Shown here piece by piece: positions 17,250 to 26,539 of a stretch of 64,000 bases of DNA. How positions within the stretch are numbered: the first letter of the stretch is position 1; the number at the start of each line of letters is the position of its first letter. Source of the stretch: an uncultured Collinsella sp. (GTDB taxonomy: Bacteria > Actinomycetota > Coriobacteriia > Coriobacteriales > Coriobacteriaceae); NCBI GenBank assembly GCA_900545605.1, contig UQZL01000004.1, forward strand, positions 37,701 through 101,700. Direction: 5' to 3'. Made by a program: the position numbers and the translations under genes. The notes beneath the pieces were generated by a model that worked only from the letters and a program-made list of their open reading frames with translations, had not been told where the DNA came from and did not search any database.

Positions 17250-17370
17250 CTAGCGACTACACTAAACGGCTGGGCAGAACGCCCATTTCCTGCATTTTCT
17301 CGCGCGCTGGCACCCCGCGCCGCCGCTACGCCATAATAGTTGGCGGACAATCGCGAGAGAAAGCAACCAT

Positions 17371-20052
17371 ATGGCACAGACCACGACAGATACCGCCGCC
17401 AGCACCGTCTCCGGCACCGGGGCTGCCAGCTCATTCTCGGGCGGCACGGGAACCGAAGCCGAGTTTGGCTCGCTCGGTGCGCTCTCCCCCACCTGGTGGG
17501 AGCCCGAGGATGGCAGTGAGCCCGAACCATGGCTCACGCCTGATCAGGCCTTCGAACGCTTCTTTGAATGGACGAGCGACCGCGGCATTGAGCTGTGGGA
17601 TCACCAAGAAGAGGCCCTCATGGACCTGGCAGCCGGCGATCACGTCATTTTAGGCACACCGACCGGATCGGGTAAATCGCTCGTCGCGCTGGGAATGCTC
17701 TTTATGGGCATGGCGCAGGGCAAGCGCTGCTATTACACGGCCCCCATCAAGGCCCTGGTCAGCGAAAAGTTCTTCGACCTGGTACAGGTACTCGGCCGCG
17801 ATAACGTCGGTATGATCACCGGCGATACGCATATCAACACCAAGGCGCCCGTCATCTGCTGCACGGCAGAGATCCTTGCCAACGACGCACTGCGCGAGGG
17901 CGAAGATGCCGATGTTGGCTGCGTCGCCATGGACGAGTTCCACTACTTTGCCGACCCTGATCGCGGTTGGGCCTGGCAGGTGCCGCTGCTCACCCTGCCT
18001 CACACGCAATTCATGCTCATGAGCGCCACGCTCGGCGATGTCACCGCGATCGCCGCCTCGCTCGAGGAACACACCGGCGCTACCTGCGACTTGGTCGTCG
18101 ATGCCCCGCGCCCCGTGCCGCTGAGCTACGACTATGTGACGACCTCCCTCGAGGGCACCGTCGAGCTCGCCATGCGCCGCGGCGAGGCCCCGCTCTACAT
18201 CGTGCACTTTAGCCAGGATGCCGCCCTTGCGACGGCGCAATCCCTCGCCAATTTTGGCATCGCCAGCAAGGAGCAACGCGAGGCTATTAAGGAAGCCGCC
18301 AAAGGCACGAGCTTCTCGACGGCCTTCGGCAAGATCCTCAAACGCTTGCTCGGCTGCGGCGTCGGCGTGCACCACGCCGGTATGCTGCCACGCTATCGCC
18401 TGCTGGTCGAGCGCCTGGCGCAACAGGGCCTGCTACCCGTCATCTGCGGCACCGACACACTCGGCGTCGGCATCAACGTGCCCATCCACACCGTGGTCCT
18501 CACCGCGCTCACCAAGTTCGACGGCTACAAGATGCGTCGCCTGCGCGCCCGCGAGTTCCATCAAATCGCCGGTCGCGCCGGCCGCTCGGGCTTCGATACC
18601 GAGGGTATGGTCATCGCCGAGGCCCCGGAGCACGAGATCGAGAACGCCAAGCTCATGGCCAAGGCGGGCGACGACCCCAAGAAGCTCCGCAAGATTAAAA
18701 AGAAGAAGGCCCCCGAGGGCTTTGTCACCTGGAACAAGCAGACCTTTGAGCGCCTGATCGAGACGCAGCCCGAAACGCTCAAGCCGCGCCTTCGCATCAC
18801 ACACTCCATGGTGATTAGCGTGGTCGAGCAGGGCGGCGACGCCCGTGCCCGCGTACACGACCTCATCGAGACAAGCCTGCAGACCCCCGAGGAAAAGGCA
18901 AAGCTCGAGGTTCGTGCCGACGAAATCTTCGCCACGCTCATCGATTCCGGCGTCGTCGTTCGCACCGAGGTGCCGCCTGCGTCCGACGCTCCCGCAGATG
19001 CCGCAGCGGACATCGACTACGCGCTGACGGTCGATCTGCCCGAGGACTTCGCGCTCGACCAGCCGCTCTCGCCGTTTTTGCTTGCCGCGCTGGAGCTACT
19101 CGACCCCGAGAGTGAGACCTATACCATGGACCTCATCTCGATGGTCGAGGCTACGCTCGAGGACCCCAAGCAGGTATTGCGCGCACAGGAGCGCGCCGCA
19201 CGCGACCGCGCGATGGCCGAAATGAAGGCCGATGGCGTCGAATACGAGGAACGCCTGGAGCGCATCCAGGATGTCACCTACGAAAAGCCGCTCGAGGACT
19301 TGCTCGATGCCGCTTTTGACAAGTACTGCCAGGAAGTGCCCTGGGCAAACGACTACCAGCTCTCCCCCAAGAGCGTCCTGCGCGATATGCTGGAAAGCGC
19401 AAGCGATTTTAAGGGCTATATTCAAAAGCTCGGCATCGCCCGCTCCGAAGGCATTTTGCTGCGCTACCTGGCAGAGGCTTACCGTTCGCTCGACCGCACC
19501 GTACCCATCGAGAAGCGCGACGAGCGTCTGCGCGACATCATTTCGTGGCTCGGCTTTGTGGTGCGCTCGGTCGACTCGAGCCTGGTGGACGAGTGGGAGA
19601 ACGCTGGCAACCCCGCTGCACTCGACGCCGCACCGCCACAGGGCATCGACGAGGTCGTGGCGGACCGTCGCGGCTGCACGCTGCTGGTGCGCAACGCACT
19701 CTTCCGCCGCGTGACCCTTGCCGCCCGCGAGCACGTTCGCGACCTGGGCGAACTCGACGAGGACTGGGGCATGAGCGAGATCCGCTGGCAAAAGGCGCTC
19801 GACGCCTATCATGAGCAACACGAGGAAATCCTCACCAACGGCGACGCCCGCAGCGCCGCGATGTTTACCATCGACGAGAGCGACGAGAAGACCGATCACG
19901 TGTGGCACGTGCATCAGATCTTTGCCGACGAGGATGCCGACCACGACTTTGGCATCATGGGCGATGTCAATCTGGACGCCACGCAAGACGGCGGCGAGGT
20001 CATCTTCAAGAGCTACCGTGTCGGCTTTATCGAGGATTTGCTCGAGGATTAA
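17371..20052 (+). CDS. DEAD/DEAH box helicase with DUF3516 C-terminal domain
   Basis: 893 residues. After a Ser/Thr/Gly-rich N-terminus come GTPTGSGKS (95-103), APIKALVSEKF, MDEFHYF (DEFH at 188-191), LMSATLGD, and a second RecA domain with VGVHHAGMLPRY and QIAGRAGRSG. The C-terminal 450 residues match the DUF3516 region of large actinobacterial helicases related to the Ski2/Mtr4 group. The likely role is RNA or DNA unwinding; the substrate is unknown. It is convergent with the DUF2130 gene across a strong shared terminator. Confidence 0.88.
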   Translation: MAQTTTDTAASTVSGTGAASSFSGGTGTEAEFGSLGALSPTWWEPEDGSEPEPWLTPDQAFERFFEWTSDRGIELWDHQEEALMDLAAGDHVILGTPTGSGKSLVALGMLFMGMAQGKRCYYTAPIKALVSEKFFDLVQVLGRDNVGMITGDTHINTKAPVICCTAEILANDALREGEDADVGCVAMDEFHYFADPDRGWAWQVPLLTLPHTQFMLMSATLGDVTAIAASLEEHTGATCDLVVDAPRPVPLSYDYVTTSLEGTVELAMRRGEAPLYIVHFSQDAALATAQSLANFGIASKEQREAIKEAAKGTSFSTAFGKILKRLLGCGVGVHHAGMLPRYRLLVERLAQQGLLPVICGTDTLGVGINVPIHTVVLTALTKFDGYKMRRLRAREFHQIAGRAGRSGFDTEGMVIAEAPEHEIENAKLMAKAGDDPKKLRKIKKKKAPEGFVTWNKQTFERLIETQPETLKPRLRITHSMVISVVEQGGDARARVHDLIETSLQTPEEKAKLEVRADEIFATLIDSGVVVRTEVPPASDAPADAAADIDYALTVDLPEDFALDQPLSPFLLAALELLDPESETYTMDLISMVEATLEDPKQVLRAQERAARDRAMAEMKADGVEYEERLERIQDVTYEKPLEDLLDAAFDKYCQEVPWANDYQLSPKSVLRDMLESASDFKGYIQKLGIARSEGILLRYLAEAYRSLDRTVPIEKRDERLRDIISWLGFVVRSVDSSLVDEWENAGNPAALDAAPPQGIDEVVADRRGCTLLVRNALFRRVTLAAREHVRDLGELDEDWGMSEIRWQKALDAYHEQHEEILTNGDARSAAMFTIDESDEKTDHVWHVHQIFADEDADHDFGIMGDVNLDATQDGGEVIFKSYRVGFIEDLLED

Positions 20053-20067
20053 GGCCTGCAAAGCGAA

Positions 20068-20108
20068 AAAAGCGGGGCCGCTGGCAACATCGCTAGCGGC
20101 CCCGCTTT
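20068..20108. terminator. Bidirectional terminator
   Basis: AAAGCGGGGCCGCT (20068-20081) pairs perfectly with AGCGGCCCCGCTTT (20095-20108), with an A-rich flank on the left and TTTCT on the right. It separates two convergent genes and can serve both. Confidence 0.85.
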
Positions 20109-20128
20109 CTCATAAACGCTCTATCCCG

Positions 20129-21886
20129 TTACTCGGCATCCTCGACCTCGTAGGCATCGGCCTCCGCCGGCTCATCGCCTGCATCCGGAGCGGCCTCACG
20201 CGCCTCGTCAAACGCCGTCTTCATGGTCTTGTTGCCCCAGGCGAGCTTGCGAATCGTGAGCTCATCGGCCTTGTTGTGGGCCAGACGCAGATTCTCGGTA
20301 CTGCGTCGCAGGTCGTCCTTGGTTTTCCCGAGCTGCTTAATGGCGGCATCGATCTCCTTGATCGCCGACTCGAACTGCTTGCTCGCCAGGTTGTAGTTGC
20401 GCGAGAAGCCGTCCTTGAACTTCTCCATCTTGGCTTCGAAGTTCGTGACGTCGATATTCTGCTGCTTGTACTCCGCCAACTCCTGCTTATAGCGCAGCGA
20501 TCCCATAGCGGCGTTGCGCAGCAGCGTGATCATGGGAATGAAGAATTGCGGGCGGATCGCGTACATCTTCTCGTAGCGGTAGCTCACGTCCACGATGCCG
20601 GCGTTATAGAGCTCGCTCTCGGGCTCGAGCAGGGTGCAAAGCACCGCGTACTCGCAGCCTTTCTGACGACGGTCGTGGTCGAGCTTCTTAAAGAAGTCCT
20701 CGTTCTTGTGCTTGGTCGCGGTTTCGTCATTCTCGTTTTTCATCTCGAACATGATCGAGATGACCTCGTTGCCGCTCGCGTCGCACTCACGGAAGATGAA
20801 GTCGCCCTTGGTACCCTCGGACGCATCGTTGTCTTTCTCAAAATAAGCGTTGGGAAACGCCGTCATGCGCAAGCGATTGAACTCAGTCTCGCAGTGTTGC
20901 TCGAGCGACTCGCCCACCATCTTGGTGGACAGGCGCACCTTCATGTCCTTCAGGCGCTCAATCTCTTCGTCCTTGTAGCGGATCAGCTCATCGCTCGCGC
21001 GCTTGGCCTGCGCAAGCTCGAGCTCGTGTGCTGCCTTGGCCTGCTCCTCGCGTGAATCGCGCACTGCCAGCTCGCTCGTCAGCTTGGCACGCGCCTCGTC
21101 GCGCTCACGCTCCGCCGCGGCGACTGCTTCCGCTAGATTCATCTTTGCCGTCAGTTCCTGTTCGCGCAGCTGCGCGCGCAGACCCTCTGCCTCCTGCTCG
21201 GACTGAGCCTTTGCGGCGGAAAACTTCTCCTGTACCGTCGCGCGGTAGTCAGCAAGCGCGCGCTCGGCCTCGCTGCGAGCGGCATCAAGCTCACGCTGGG
21301 ACTCGGCGGCGGCAGCGGCAAGTGCCATCTCCTGGGCCTTGTCTGCAGCGGAGAGCTTCGCCTGCAGCTCGGCAATCTGAGCGTCGCGTGCGGACAGGTC
21401 GTTTTGCGCGGCGCCACGCGCCGCCGCCTCGGCAAGCTTGGCTTCGTCGTCTTTGCGTCCCAGCTGTGCACGCAGGCTGTCAATCTCACGCTGGAGCTCG
21501 GCGTTCTCCTTTTGGGCATCGGCACGAGCCTCAATAGCCGCACGCTGACTTGCGCTCTCGCGCTCTGCGGCAGCACCCTCGAGCTTGGCGCGTAGCTCGG
21601 CAAGCTCGGCGTCGCGCTTGGCAACTTCCTGTGCCAACTCCTGAGCCGCGATATTCTTCTGTTCAGTGAGCTGAGCGCTGCGCTGAGATTCCACCTCCCG
21701 TAAGGCGGCAGCCGAGCGCGAGCGTTCAAGCTCCAGTGCCTGCTCGCCCTCGCGCTGGACGGCCTTCACGCGCTCATCCAGGTCGCGCGAGAACTCCGTA
21801 TCGCGCACCTGTTTGACGATATCCGCATAGCCGGACGCATCGACCTTAAAGACTTCGCCGCAATGCGGGCACCTGATCTCGTTCAT
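20129..21886 (-). CDS. DUF2130 coiled-coil protein
   Basis: 585 residues from an ATG at 21886 behind GAGGAG. The N-terminus carries a small zinc-type CPHCG (5-9). Residues 25-330 are a long, highly charged Ala/Glu/Arg coiled coil. The C-terminal DUF2130 domain (about 330-510) includes KMVGESLEQHCETEFN, a FIFRECD strand and ISIMFEMKNE, which may be the ExK part of a restriction-like nuclease fold. The acidic tail ends at the stop. DUF2130 proteins are suspected DNA-associated nucleases or structural proteins; no function is proven. It stands alone. Confidence 0.85.
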   Translation of the reverse strand: MNEIRCPHCGEVFKVDASGYADIVKQVRDTEFSRDLDERVKAVQREGEQALELERSRSAAALREVESQRSAQLTEQKNIAAQELAQEVAKRDAELAELRAKLEGAAAERESASQRAAIEARADAQKENAELQREIDSLRAQLGRKDDEAKLAEAAARGAAQNDLSARDAQIAELQAKLSAADKAQEMALAAAAAESQRELDAARSEAERALADYRATVQEKFSAAKAQSEQEAEGLRAQLREQELTAKMNLAEAVAAAERERDEARAKLTSELAVRDSREEQAKAAHELELAQAKRASDELIRYKDEEIERLKDMKVRLSTKMVGESLEQHCETEFNRLRMTAFPNAYFEKDNDASEGTKGDFIFRECDASGNEVISIMFEMKNENDETATKHKNEDFFKKLDHDRRQKGCEYAVLCTLLEPESELYNAGIVDVSYRYEKMYAIRPQFFIPMITLLRNAAMGSLRYKQELAEYKQQNIDVTNFEAKMEKFKDGFSRNYNLASKQFESAIKEIDAAIKQLGKTKDDLRRSTENLRLAHNKADELTIRKLAWGNKTMKTAFDEAREAAPDAGDEPAEADAYEVEDAE

Positions 21887-21944
21887 AGCAGCTCCTCGAT
21901 GGACGCACATTTCAACTGCCTACACTCTACCGCGGCACGCGGAC

Positions 21945-21979
21945 AAAAAAGGCGCCGCCGCCATAATGGCAACGGCGCC
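21945..21979 (-). terminator. Rho-independent terminator of the chbG-like gene
   Basis: On the minus strand GGCGCCG (21979-21973) pairs with CGGCGCC (21957-21951). An inner GCCAT/ATGGC stem strengthens it, and TTTTTT follows (21950-21945). It lies about 50 bases after the stop of the gene at 22027. Confidence 0.8.
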
Positions 21980-21981
21980 AG

Positions 21982-22018
21982 AACCACCACAAAGGCGCCT
22001 GTCCCCATTGTGGTGGTT
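21982..22018 (-). repeat. Hairpin with GGGGACAGG loop, copy A beside chbG
   Basis: AACCACCACAA (21982-21992) and TTGTGGTGGTT (22008-22018) form a perfect 11-bp stem. Read on the minus strand, the loop is TGGGGACAGGCGCCT. It begins nine bases after the last codon of the chbG-like gene. A near copy sits on the other side of that gene at 22812-22850. Confidence 0.65.
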
Positions 22019-22026
22019 TGGGAGCC

Positions 22027-22791
22027 TTACAGGTCGCGGTAGTCAATCAGATGCAGATCGTCCTGAGCCTCGAGCCACGCCCGCAGCTCGGGGTCGATCA
22101 GTGCATCGACTTCCTTGGTGCGATCGGTCGTAAGCGAACTATTCTCTAGGATAAAGCGATCGAGATAGCCCGGATGGCACACGAAGACGACCGTCTCGCC
22201 GTCTGCCATCTCGCGAACCGTCTGCATAATCGAGTCCTTAGGCTCGTAGCCCGGCTCCATCGAATGCATCACCATGCGCAGGTCGGTATCTCCGCAGTGC
22301 ACCACGGCCGTGGGGTCGAAGCTCGCCTTTTGCTCCTTAAGGCCCAGCTCCTGCGCCACCGCCGAAATCGCTCGATTGAGGTTTTTGCTCATAACGGCGT
22401 GGGCCTCAAAGTAATCGGGCTCGCGACCCACGATCTCGACAAAGTGATCGTGCTGCGCACGAATTTCAATGCATGCCTCGTCGAAGTCAATCAGTTCCTC
22501 GCCACGCTTAAAGCGCTCGCGGAAGGTACGGCTGCTATGGAACTCACCGTTTTCATCGAGCAGGCTTGGAATGAGTGCCGGATCGGCACACGGCTTGCCC
22601 AGGCACACGTTGGTATGCTGGCCCACCGCAATGTCAGCATCCGCCACGAGTGACCAGCCATGCTCGGCCTCGGGCATATTTGGCATGAGTCCCACCGAGC
22701 ACACCAGGCCCTCATCGACGCTGCGGGCGATCCCTAAGTCAACGGCATACGAATAGCCGAGATCGTCGGCACGAATAAGCAGTTGTTTCAT
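22027..22791 (-). CDS. ChbG/YdjC-family carbohydrate deacetylase
   Basis: 254 residues. LLIRADDLGYS (4-14) has the paired Asp of the metal site, and GQHTNVCLG and EAHAVMSK supply the family's histidines. The family removes an N-acetyl group from chitooligosaccharides such as diacetylchitobiose monophosphate. No sugar phosphotransferase genes lie nearby, so the natural substrate is uncertain. It is the last gene of a minus-strand run after a metallophosphoesterase and a small acidic protein, and it is framed by two near-identical hairpins. Confidence 0.85.
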   Translation of the reverse strand: MKQLLIRADDLGYSYAVDLGIARSVDEGLVCSVGLMPNMPEAEHGWSLVADADIAVGQHTNVCLGKPCADPALIPSLLDENGEFHSSRTFRERFKRGEELIDFDEACIEIRAQHDHFVEIVGREPDYFEAHAVMSKNLNRAISAVAQELGLKEQKASFDPTAVVHCGDTDLRMVMHSMEPGYEPKDSIMQTVREMADGETVVFVCHPGYLDRFILENSSLTTDRTKEVDALIDPELRAWLEAQDDLHLIDYRDL

Positions 22792-22811
22792 AACGACTCC
22801 AATCTATGGAA

Positions 22812-22850
22812 AAACCACCACAAAGGTGCCTGTCCCCTTTATGGTGGTTT
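22812..22850 (-). repeat. Hairpin with GGACAGG loop, copy B beside chbG
   Basis: AAACCACCA (22812-22820) pairs with TGGTGGTTT (22842-22850). After one mismatch AAAGG pairs with CCTTT. The minus-strand loop is GGACAGGCA. It starts six bases after the stop of the phosphoesterase gene and 20 bases before the chbG-like start, so it could weaken read-through into that gene. Confidence 0.65.
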
Positions 22851-22855
22851 GAAAG

Positions 22856-23401
22856 CTACAGTCCAAAGAAGCTCAAGATCTGGTCTCGGTTTACGGGCTT
22901 GTAGCCATTGGCGTCGAGGCCCACATCGTAGCGGTAGATGGGGCGTTCGCGATCACGGTTGCGCGTGTTGGTGCGGTCTCCCCTGCTGTGGATATGTCCG
23001 TGCAGCATAATGGCGCCACGCGCTTTGCCGTTCCAACTGAGCATGGGGTAATGGCTCAAAACCAGGCGATGTCCCTTGGCATAGCCGGGGGCAATTTCCA
23101 GGTAATCGCGCACGTCATCCCAAATGTGCGGTGCGTCCGGATCTTCCCAATCGCCGTCATGGTTACCGCGGATGAGCGTCACGTTCTGACAGGCAATGCG
23201 CTCGCGCAGGAGCACGGCCTCCGCCATGGGCAAGCGATACGTAAAGTCTCCCAGGATATAGAGGCGGTCGTCCGCAGCAACGCACTCGTTAATGGCGTCA
23301 ATAACCTTGCGGTTCATCTCCTCGACCGAGGCGAACGGCCGATCCATATCGTGCAGGATATTCGTATCGCCCAGGTGCAGGTCGGCGGTAAACCACATCA
23401 T
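22856..23401 (-). CDS. Metallophosphoesterase
   Basis: 181 residues when started at the ATG at 23401, which has GAGGA eight bases upstream; an in-frame ATG at 23416 adds MRTQT but would overlap that site. The calcineurin-like metal motifs appear in order: FTADLHLGDTN (near 4-14), LGDFTYR, RGNHDGDW, LSHYPM and GHIHSRG. The family includes phosphodiesterases acting on nucleotides or phosphoesters, and the substrate is not evident. It is flanked by a 59-residue acidic protein gene and the chbG-like gene in the same direction. Confidence 0.85.
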   Translation of the reverse strand: MMWFTADLHLGDTNILHDMDRPFASVEEMNRKVIDAINECVAADDRLYILGDFTYRLPMAEAVLLRERIACQNVTLIRGNHDGDWEDPDAPHIWDDVRDYLEIAPGYAKGHRLVLSHYPMLSWNGKARGAIMLHGHIHSRGDRTNTRNRDRERPIYRYDVGLDANGYKPVNRDQILSFFGL

Positions 23402-23467
23402 CGTCTGTGTCCTCATTTCGCAACGCGTCTAACACGTGCCTAGTATACAGACGCTTTGGCGCAGCGG

Positions 23468-23647
23468 TTACCCAAAGAGCCCGCCGAACAGGCCTCGGCG
23501 ACGCTTGTCCTGCTTTTTCGAAGCGTCATCCCGCGCCTTCTTGCCCTGCCGCTTCTTACGGTCCTGCTCCAACTCATCGTCATCGAGTAGCATATCCCAC
23601 TCAAACGGATCGTCTGTCAGATCGAACAGGTCATCGTCATCAAACAC
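23468..23647 (-). CDS. Small acidic-basic hypothetical protein, 59 aa
   Basis: I start it at the GTG at 23647 because GGAGG lies five bases upstream; an ATG four codons earlier has no ribosome site. The N-terminal half is strongly acidic (DDDD, DDPFEWD), the C-terminal half is Lys/Arg-rich, and the last eight residues are GLFGGLFG. The protein is likely soluble or a membrane-surface peptide. It lies 66 bases before the phosphoesterase gene and may be its operon partner. No family is recognised. Confidence 0.6.
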   Translation of the reverse strand: MFDDDDLFDLTDDPFEWDMLLDDDELEQDRKKRQGKKARDDASKKQDKRRRGLFGGLFG

Positions 23648-23851
23648 GTGCGCCTCCATTACCGATTAGCGAGCATCCACAACATAGTTGAGAAGTCTAC
23701 GGGCCCGTGCGGACACAAATTCATCCCGTCCGCGTCTTTCAATCGCTTGCCGCAACGCTTGCGCGGCGGAACGCTTACAGCTAAGATAGGGACACGGATG
23801 GCACCCGTGGCTGCGGGTCTTGCCAACTCCGATACACGTTTTCATCGTGAG

Positions 23852-23887
23852 AAGTGGCCGTCTTCGCTTACGCGGGGGCGGCCACTT
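23852..23887. terminator. Hairpin terminator after the aldehyde dehydrogenase gene
   Basis: AAGTGGCCG (23852-23860) pairs with CGGCCACTT (23879-23887), and TGTTTAT follows on the plus side. It is 25 bases beyond the aldehyde dehydrogenase stop. The rest of the 264-base gap from 23648 contains only weak hairpins and no recognisable RNA gene. Confidence 0.55.
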
Positions 23888-23911
23888 TGTTTATCCCTAT
23901 GTCATCTGATT

Positions 23912-25291
23912 CTAATGCACAAACATGCGCACGAACTTGTGCTTCCAGCTTGCGTAAGGGGCATAGCGGAACGGCACGTCCAGCCACGTTGCCTTGTTCA
24001 CGATGCTCTTCTTGTGGCTAAACGTATCGAAGCTCTCGCGTCCATGGTACCGTCCCATACCGCTCGCCCCCATGCCGCCAAAGCCCATATGGCTCGTGGC
24101 CAAATGCATAATGGTGTCATTAACACAGCCACCACCAAAGGGCACGTAACGCACAAAGCGCTGCTGAACCTCACGGTCTTGGCTAAAGATATACAGGGCC
24201 AGCGGCGTCGGACGATCCGTAATAAACGTCTCGGCCTCGTCTAGGCTCTCAAACGACAGCACCGGCAAGATGGGGCCGAAAATCTCCTCCTGCATTACGG
24301 CGTCCTCAGGCGCCACGCCGTCCAAAATCGTCGGCTCAATCTTGAGCGACGACTCGCGCGCGGTACCTCCCAGCACAACCTTGTCGGGGTCGATCAGCCC
24401 GCGTACGCGCGCGAAATGCTTGGCGTTGACAATATGACCGTAATTCTCATTGTCGAGCGGATGCTCGCCAAACATGCGGCGGGCCTCCTCCTTGATGAGG
24501 TCCAGCAGCTCGTCGTGCACGCGCGCATCGACCAGCAGGTAGTCGGGCGCCACGCAGGTCTGCCCCACGTTGAGCCATTTACCAAAGGCGATACGGCGTG
24601 CCGCGACCTTCAAGTTAGCCGTCGCATCTACGATGCAGGGACTCTTTCCGCCCAGCTCAAGCGTCACGGGTGTGAGGTTTTTACTTGCACGCTCCATGAC
24701 GAGCTTGCCGACCGGAACGCTACCGGTAAAGAAGATCTTGTCCCAGCACTCATCGAGCAACGCTTCGTTTTCGGCACGCCCGCCTTCGACGACCGTCACC
24801 AAGCGCGGATCAAATGCCTCTTCACAGATTTGCTTGAGCACCGCGCTCGATGCCGGAGCATAGGCGCTCGGCTTGATGACCACGGTATTGCCCGCGGCAA
24901 GGGCGCCGGCGAGTGGCTCGAGCGTCAGTAAAAACGGGTAGTTCCACGGAGCCATGATGAGTGTGACGCCATAGGGCACGGACTGCGTCTTGCACACACT
25001 CACGGCGTTGGCGAGGTCACACGGACGCAGGCGCGAGCGACTCCATCGAGCCACATGCGCAATCTGATAACGAATCTCGGAAAGCGAGGTGCCGATCTCG
25101 CACATATACGCCTCGTCATGCGACTTTCCCAAATCGGTCTTGAGCGCATGGGCAATATCGGCCTCGTGGGCCCGCACCGCATCGCGTAAACTCACGAGCG
25201 CACGACGTCGAGCATCGACATCAAACGTGGCATGTGTCTTAAAGTAGGCGCGCTGATCGCCGACGATGCGCGCAATTTCCTCGGTGTTCAT
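23912..25291 (-). CDS. Aldehyde dehydrogenase, class 3-like
   Basis: 459 residues. APWNYPFLLTLEPLAGALAA is the N-terminal substrate/cofactor region. VTLELGGKSP carries the general-base Glu and NVGQTCVAPDY the catalytic Cys. The C-terminus lacks a tetramer extension and ends hydrophobic and basic. The family oxidises aldehydes with NAD(P)+; this length and motif set fit the ALDH3/fatty-aldehyde group. It lies eight bases after an iron alcohol dehydrogenase gene in the same direction, so alcohol is likely taken through aldehyde to acid. Confidence 0.88.
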   Translation of the reverse strand: MNTEEIARIVGDQRAYFKTHATFDVDARRRALVSLRDAVRAHEADIAHALKTDLGKSHDEAYMCEIGTSLSEIRYQIAHVARWSRSRLRPCDLANAVSVCKTQSVPYGVTLIMAPWNYPFLLTLEPLAGALAAGNTVVIKPSAYAPASSAVLKQICEEAFDPRLVTVVEGGRAENEALLDECWDKIFFTGSVPVGKLVMERASKNLTPVTLELGGKSPCIVDATANLKVAARRIAFGKWLNVGQTCVAPDYLLVDARVHDELLDLIKEEARRMFGEHPLDNENYGHIVNAKHFARVRGLIDPDKVVLGGTARESSLKIEPTILDGVAPEDAVMQEEIFGPILPVLSFESLDEAETFITDRPTPLALYIFSQDREVQQRFVRYVPFGGGCVNDTIMHLATSHMGFGGMGASGMGRYHGRESFDTFSHKKSIVNKATWLDVPFRYAPYASWKHKFVRMFVH

Positions 25292-25299
25292 GGACCCTC

Positions 25300-26520
25300 C
25301 TAATTCTCGCCCTCAAACATACCACCCGCGACGACCTCGTACATACGCTCGAGCTCCAAACGGTCCATTAGAAGCGGAACGGGGTATAGCGGATTGGCCT
25401 CGGCATCGGCATGGGCCGCCATTTGTGGAATATCGGAGCGGCGAATGCCCGTCACATATTTGGGTATGCCCAAGGCGGCGTTCATGCGGTCGACCCAATC
25501 GATAAAGGCCTCAGCAGCCACGTTGTCCAGCGCATTAGCCGGCGCAATGCCGGCCATGCGGGCGAGATCGGCGAGCTTGGGAGCAGCAGCTTCGCCATAG
25601 GCGCGAAGCATGTGCGGCAGGATGATGGCGTTGGCCAAGCCGTGGGGAATCCCGTAACGCCCGCCCAGGCTGTGCGCGATGGCATGGACGTATCCAACAT
25701 AAGAGCGCGTAAAGGCAACGCCCGCTTTATACGCCGCCGAAAGCATATTGCGGCGCGCACGCATGTTGCCACCGCACTCATAGGCCTCGAGCAAATTGTC
25801 GTGGATGAGCTGCACCGCCTGGCGCGCCATCTTGCGCGTATAGGGCGTGGTGCTGCGCCCGATAAAGGCCTCGACGGCATGTGTCAGGGCGTCCATGCCC
25901 GTTTGCCCCGTAATGGAGGCGGGCAGGCCGCGCGTAAACTCGGGGTCGTGCACCGCAAAGCGCGGGATCAGCACAAAGTCGTTAATGGGATACTTGTAGT
26001 GCGTCTCGTCGTCGGTAATTACCGCTGCAAGCGTGACCTCGCTTCCCGTGCCCGCCGTGGTGGGAACGGCGATGAGCAGCGGCAGGCGACGATGGATACG
26101 CAACAGGCCGCGCATCTTGTTGATGGGCTTCTTTGGCTGCGCGATGCGCGCGCCCACGCCCTTGGCGCAGTCCATGGCCGAACCGCCGCCAAAGCCGATA
26201 ATGGCCTGGCAGGCGCTCTCTCGATACAGAGATGCCGCTTCCTCCACGTTTGAGACCGTGGGGTTCGCACGTGTTTCGGCATAGACCACAGCGCTAATTC
26301 CCTTGGACGCGAGCGCTGTCTCGAGCGATGCCGTGAGCCCCAGACGGGCAATGCCGGGATCTGTCACGATAAGAACATGCTGTATTGAACGCTTTTGAAG
26401 CACTGCGGGCACTTCCTCAGCGTGCTCTAAAATGCGTGGCTCGGTATAGGGCAGTACCGGCAATGCGATGCGAAAAACCGTTTGATACGTTCGGCACCAG
26501 GCGCGGCGGGCTAGATGCAT
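25300..26520 (-). CDS. Iron-containing alcohol dehydrogenase
   Basis: 406 residues from an ATG at 26520 with AGGAG eight bases upstream; a longer reading to 26601 would run through an operator palindrome. Motifs: IGFGGGSAMDCAKG for NAD binding, VPTTAGTGSEVT, GMDALTHAVEAF, and HAIAHSLGGRYGIPHG with the iron-binding histidines. It belongs to the group III (Fe-ADH) family. It is first in an operon with the aldehyde dehydrogenase gene. Two palindromes immediately upstream suggest repressor control of both. Confidence 0.88.
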   Translation of the reverse strand: MHLARRAWCRTYQTVFRIALPVLPYTEPRILEHAEEVPAVLQKRSIQHVLIVTDPGIARLGLTASLETALASKGISAVVYAETRANPTVSNVEEAASLYRESACQAIIGFGGGSAMDCAKGVGARIAQPKKPINKMRGLLRIHRRLPLLIAVPTTAGTGSEVTLAAVITDDETHYKYPINDFVLIPRFAVHDPEFTRGLPASITGQTGMDALTHAVEAFIGRSTTPYTRKMARQAVQLIHDNLLEAYECGGNMRARRNMLSAAYKAGVAFTRSYVGYVHAIAHSLGGRYGIPHGLANAIILPHMLRAYGEAAAPKLADLARMAGIAPANALDNVAAEAFIDWVDRMNAALGIPKYVTGIRRSDIPQMAAHADAEANPLYPVPLLMDRLELERMYEVVAGGMFEGEN

Positions 26521-26539
26521 AGAGGAAGCTCCTTCATTT

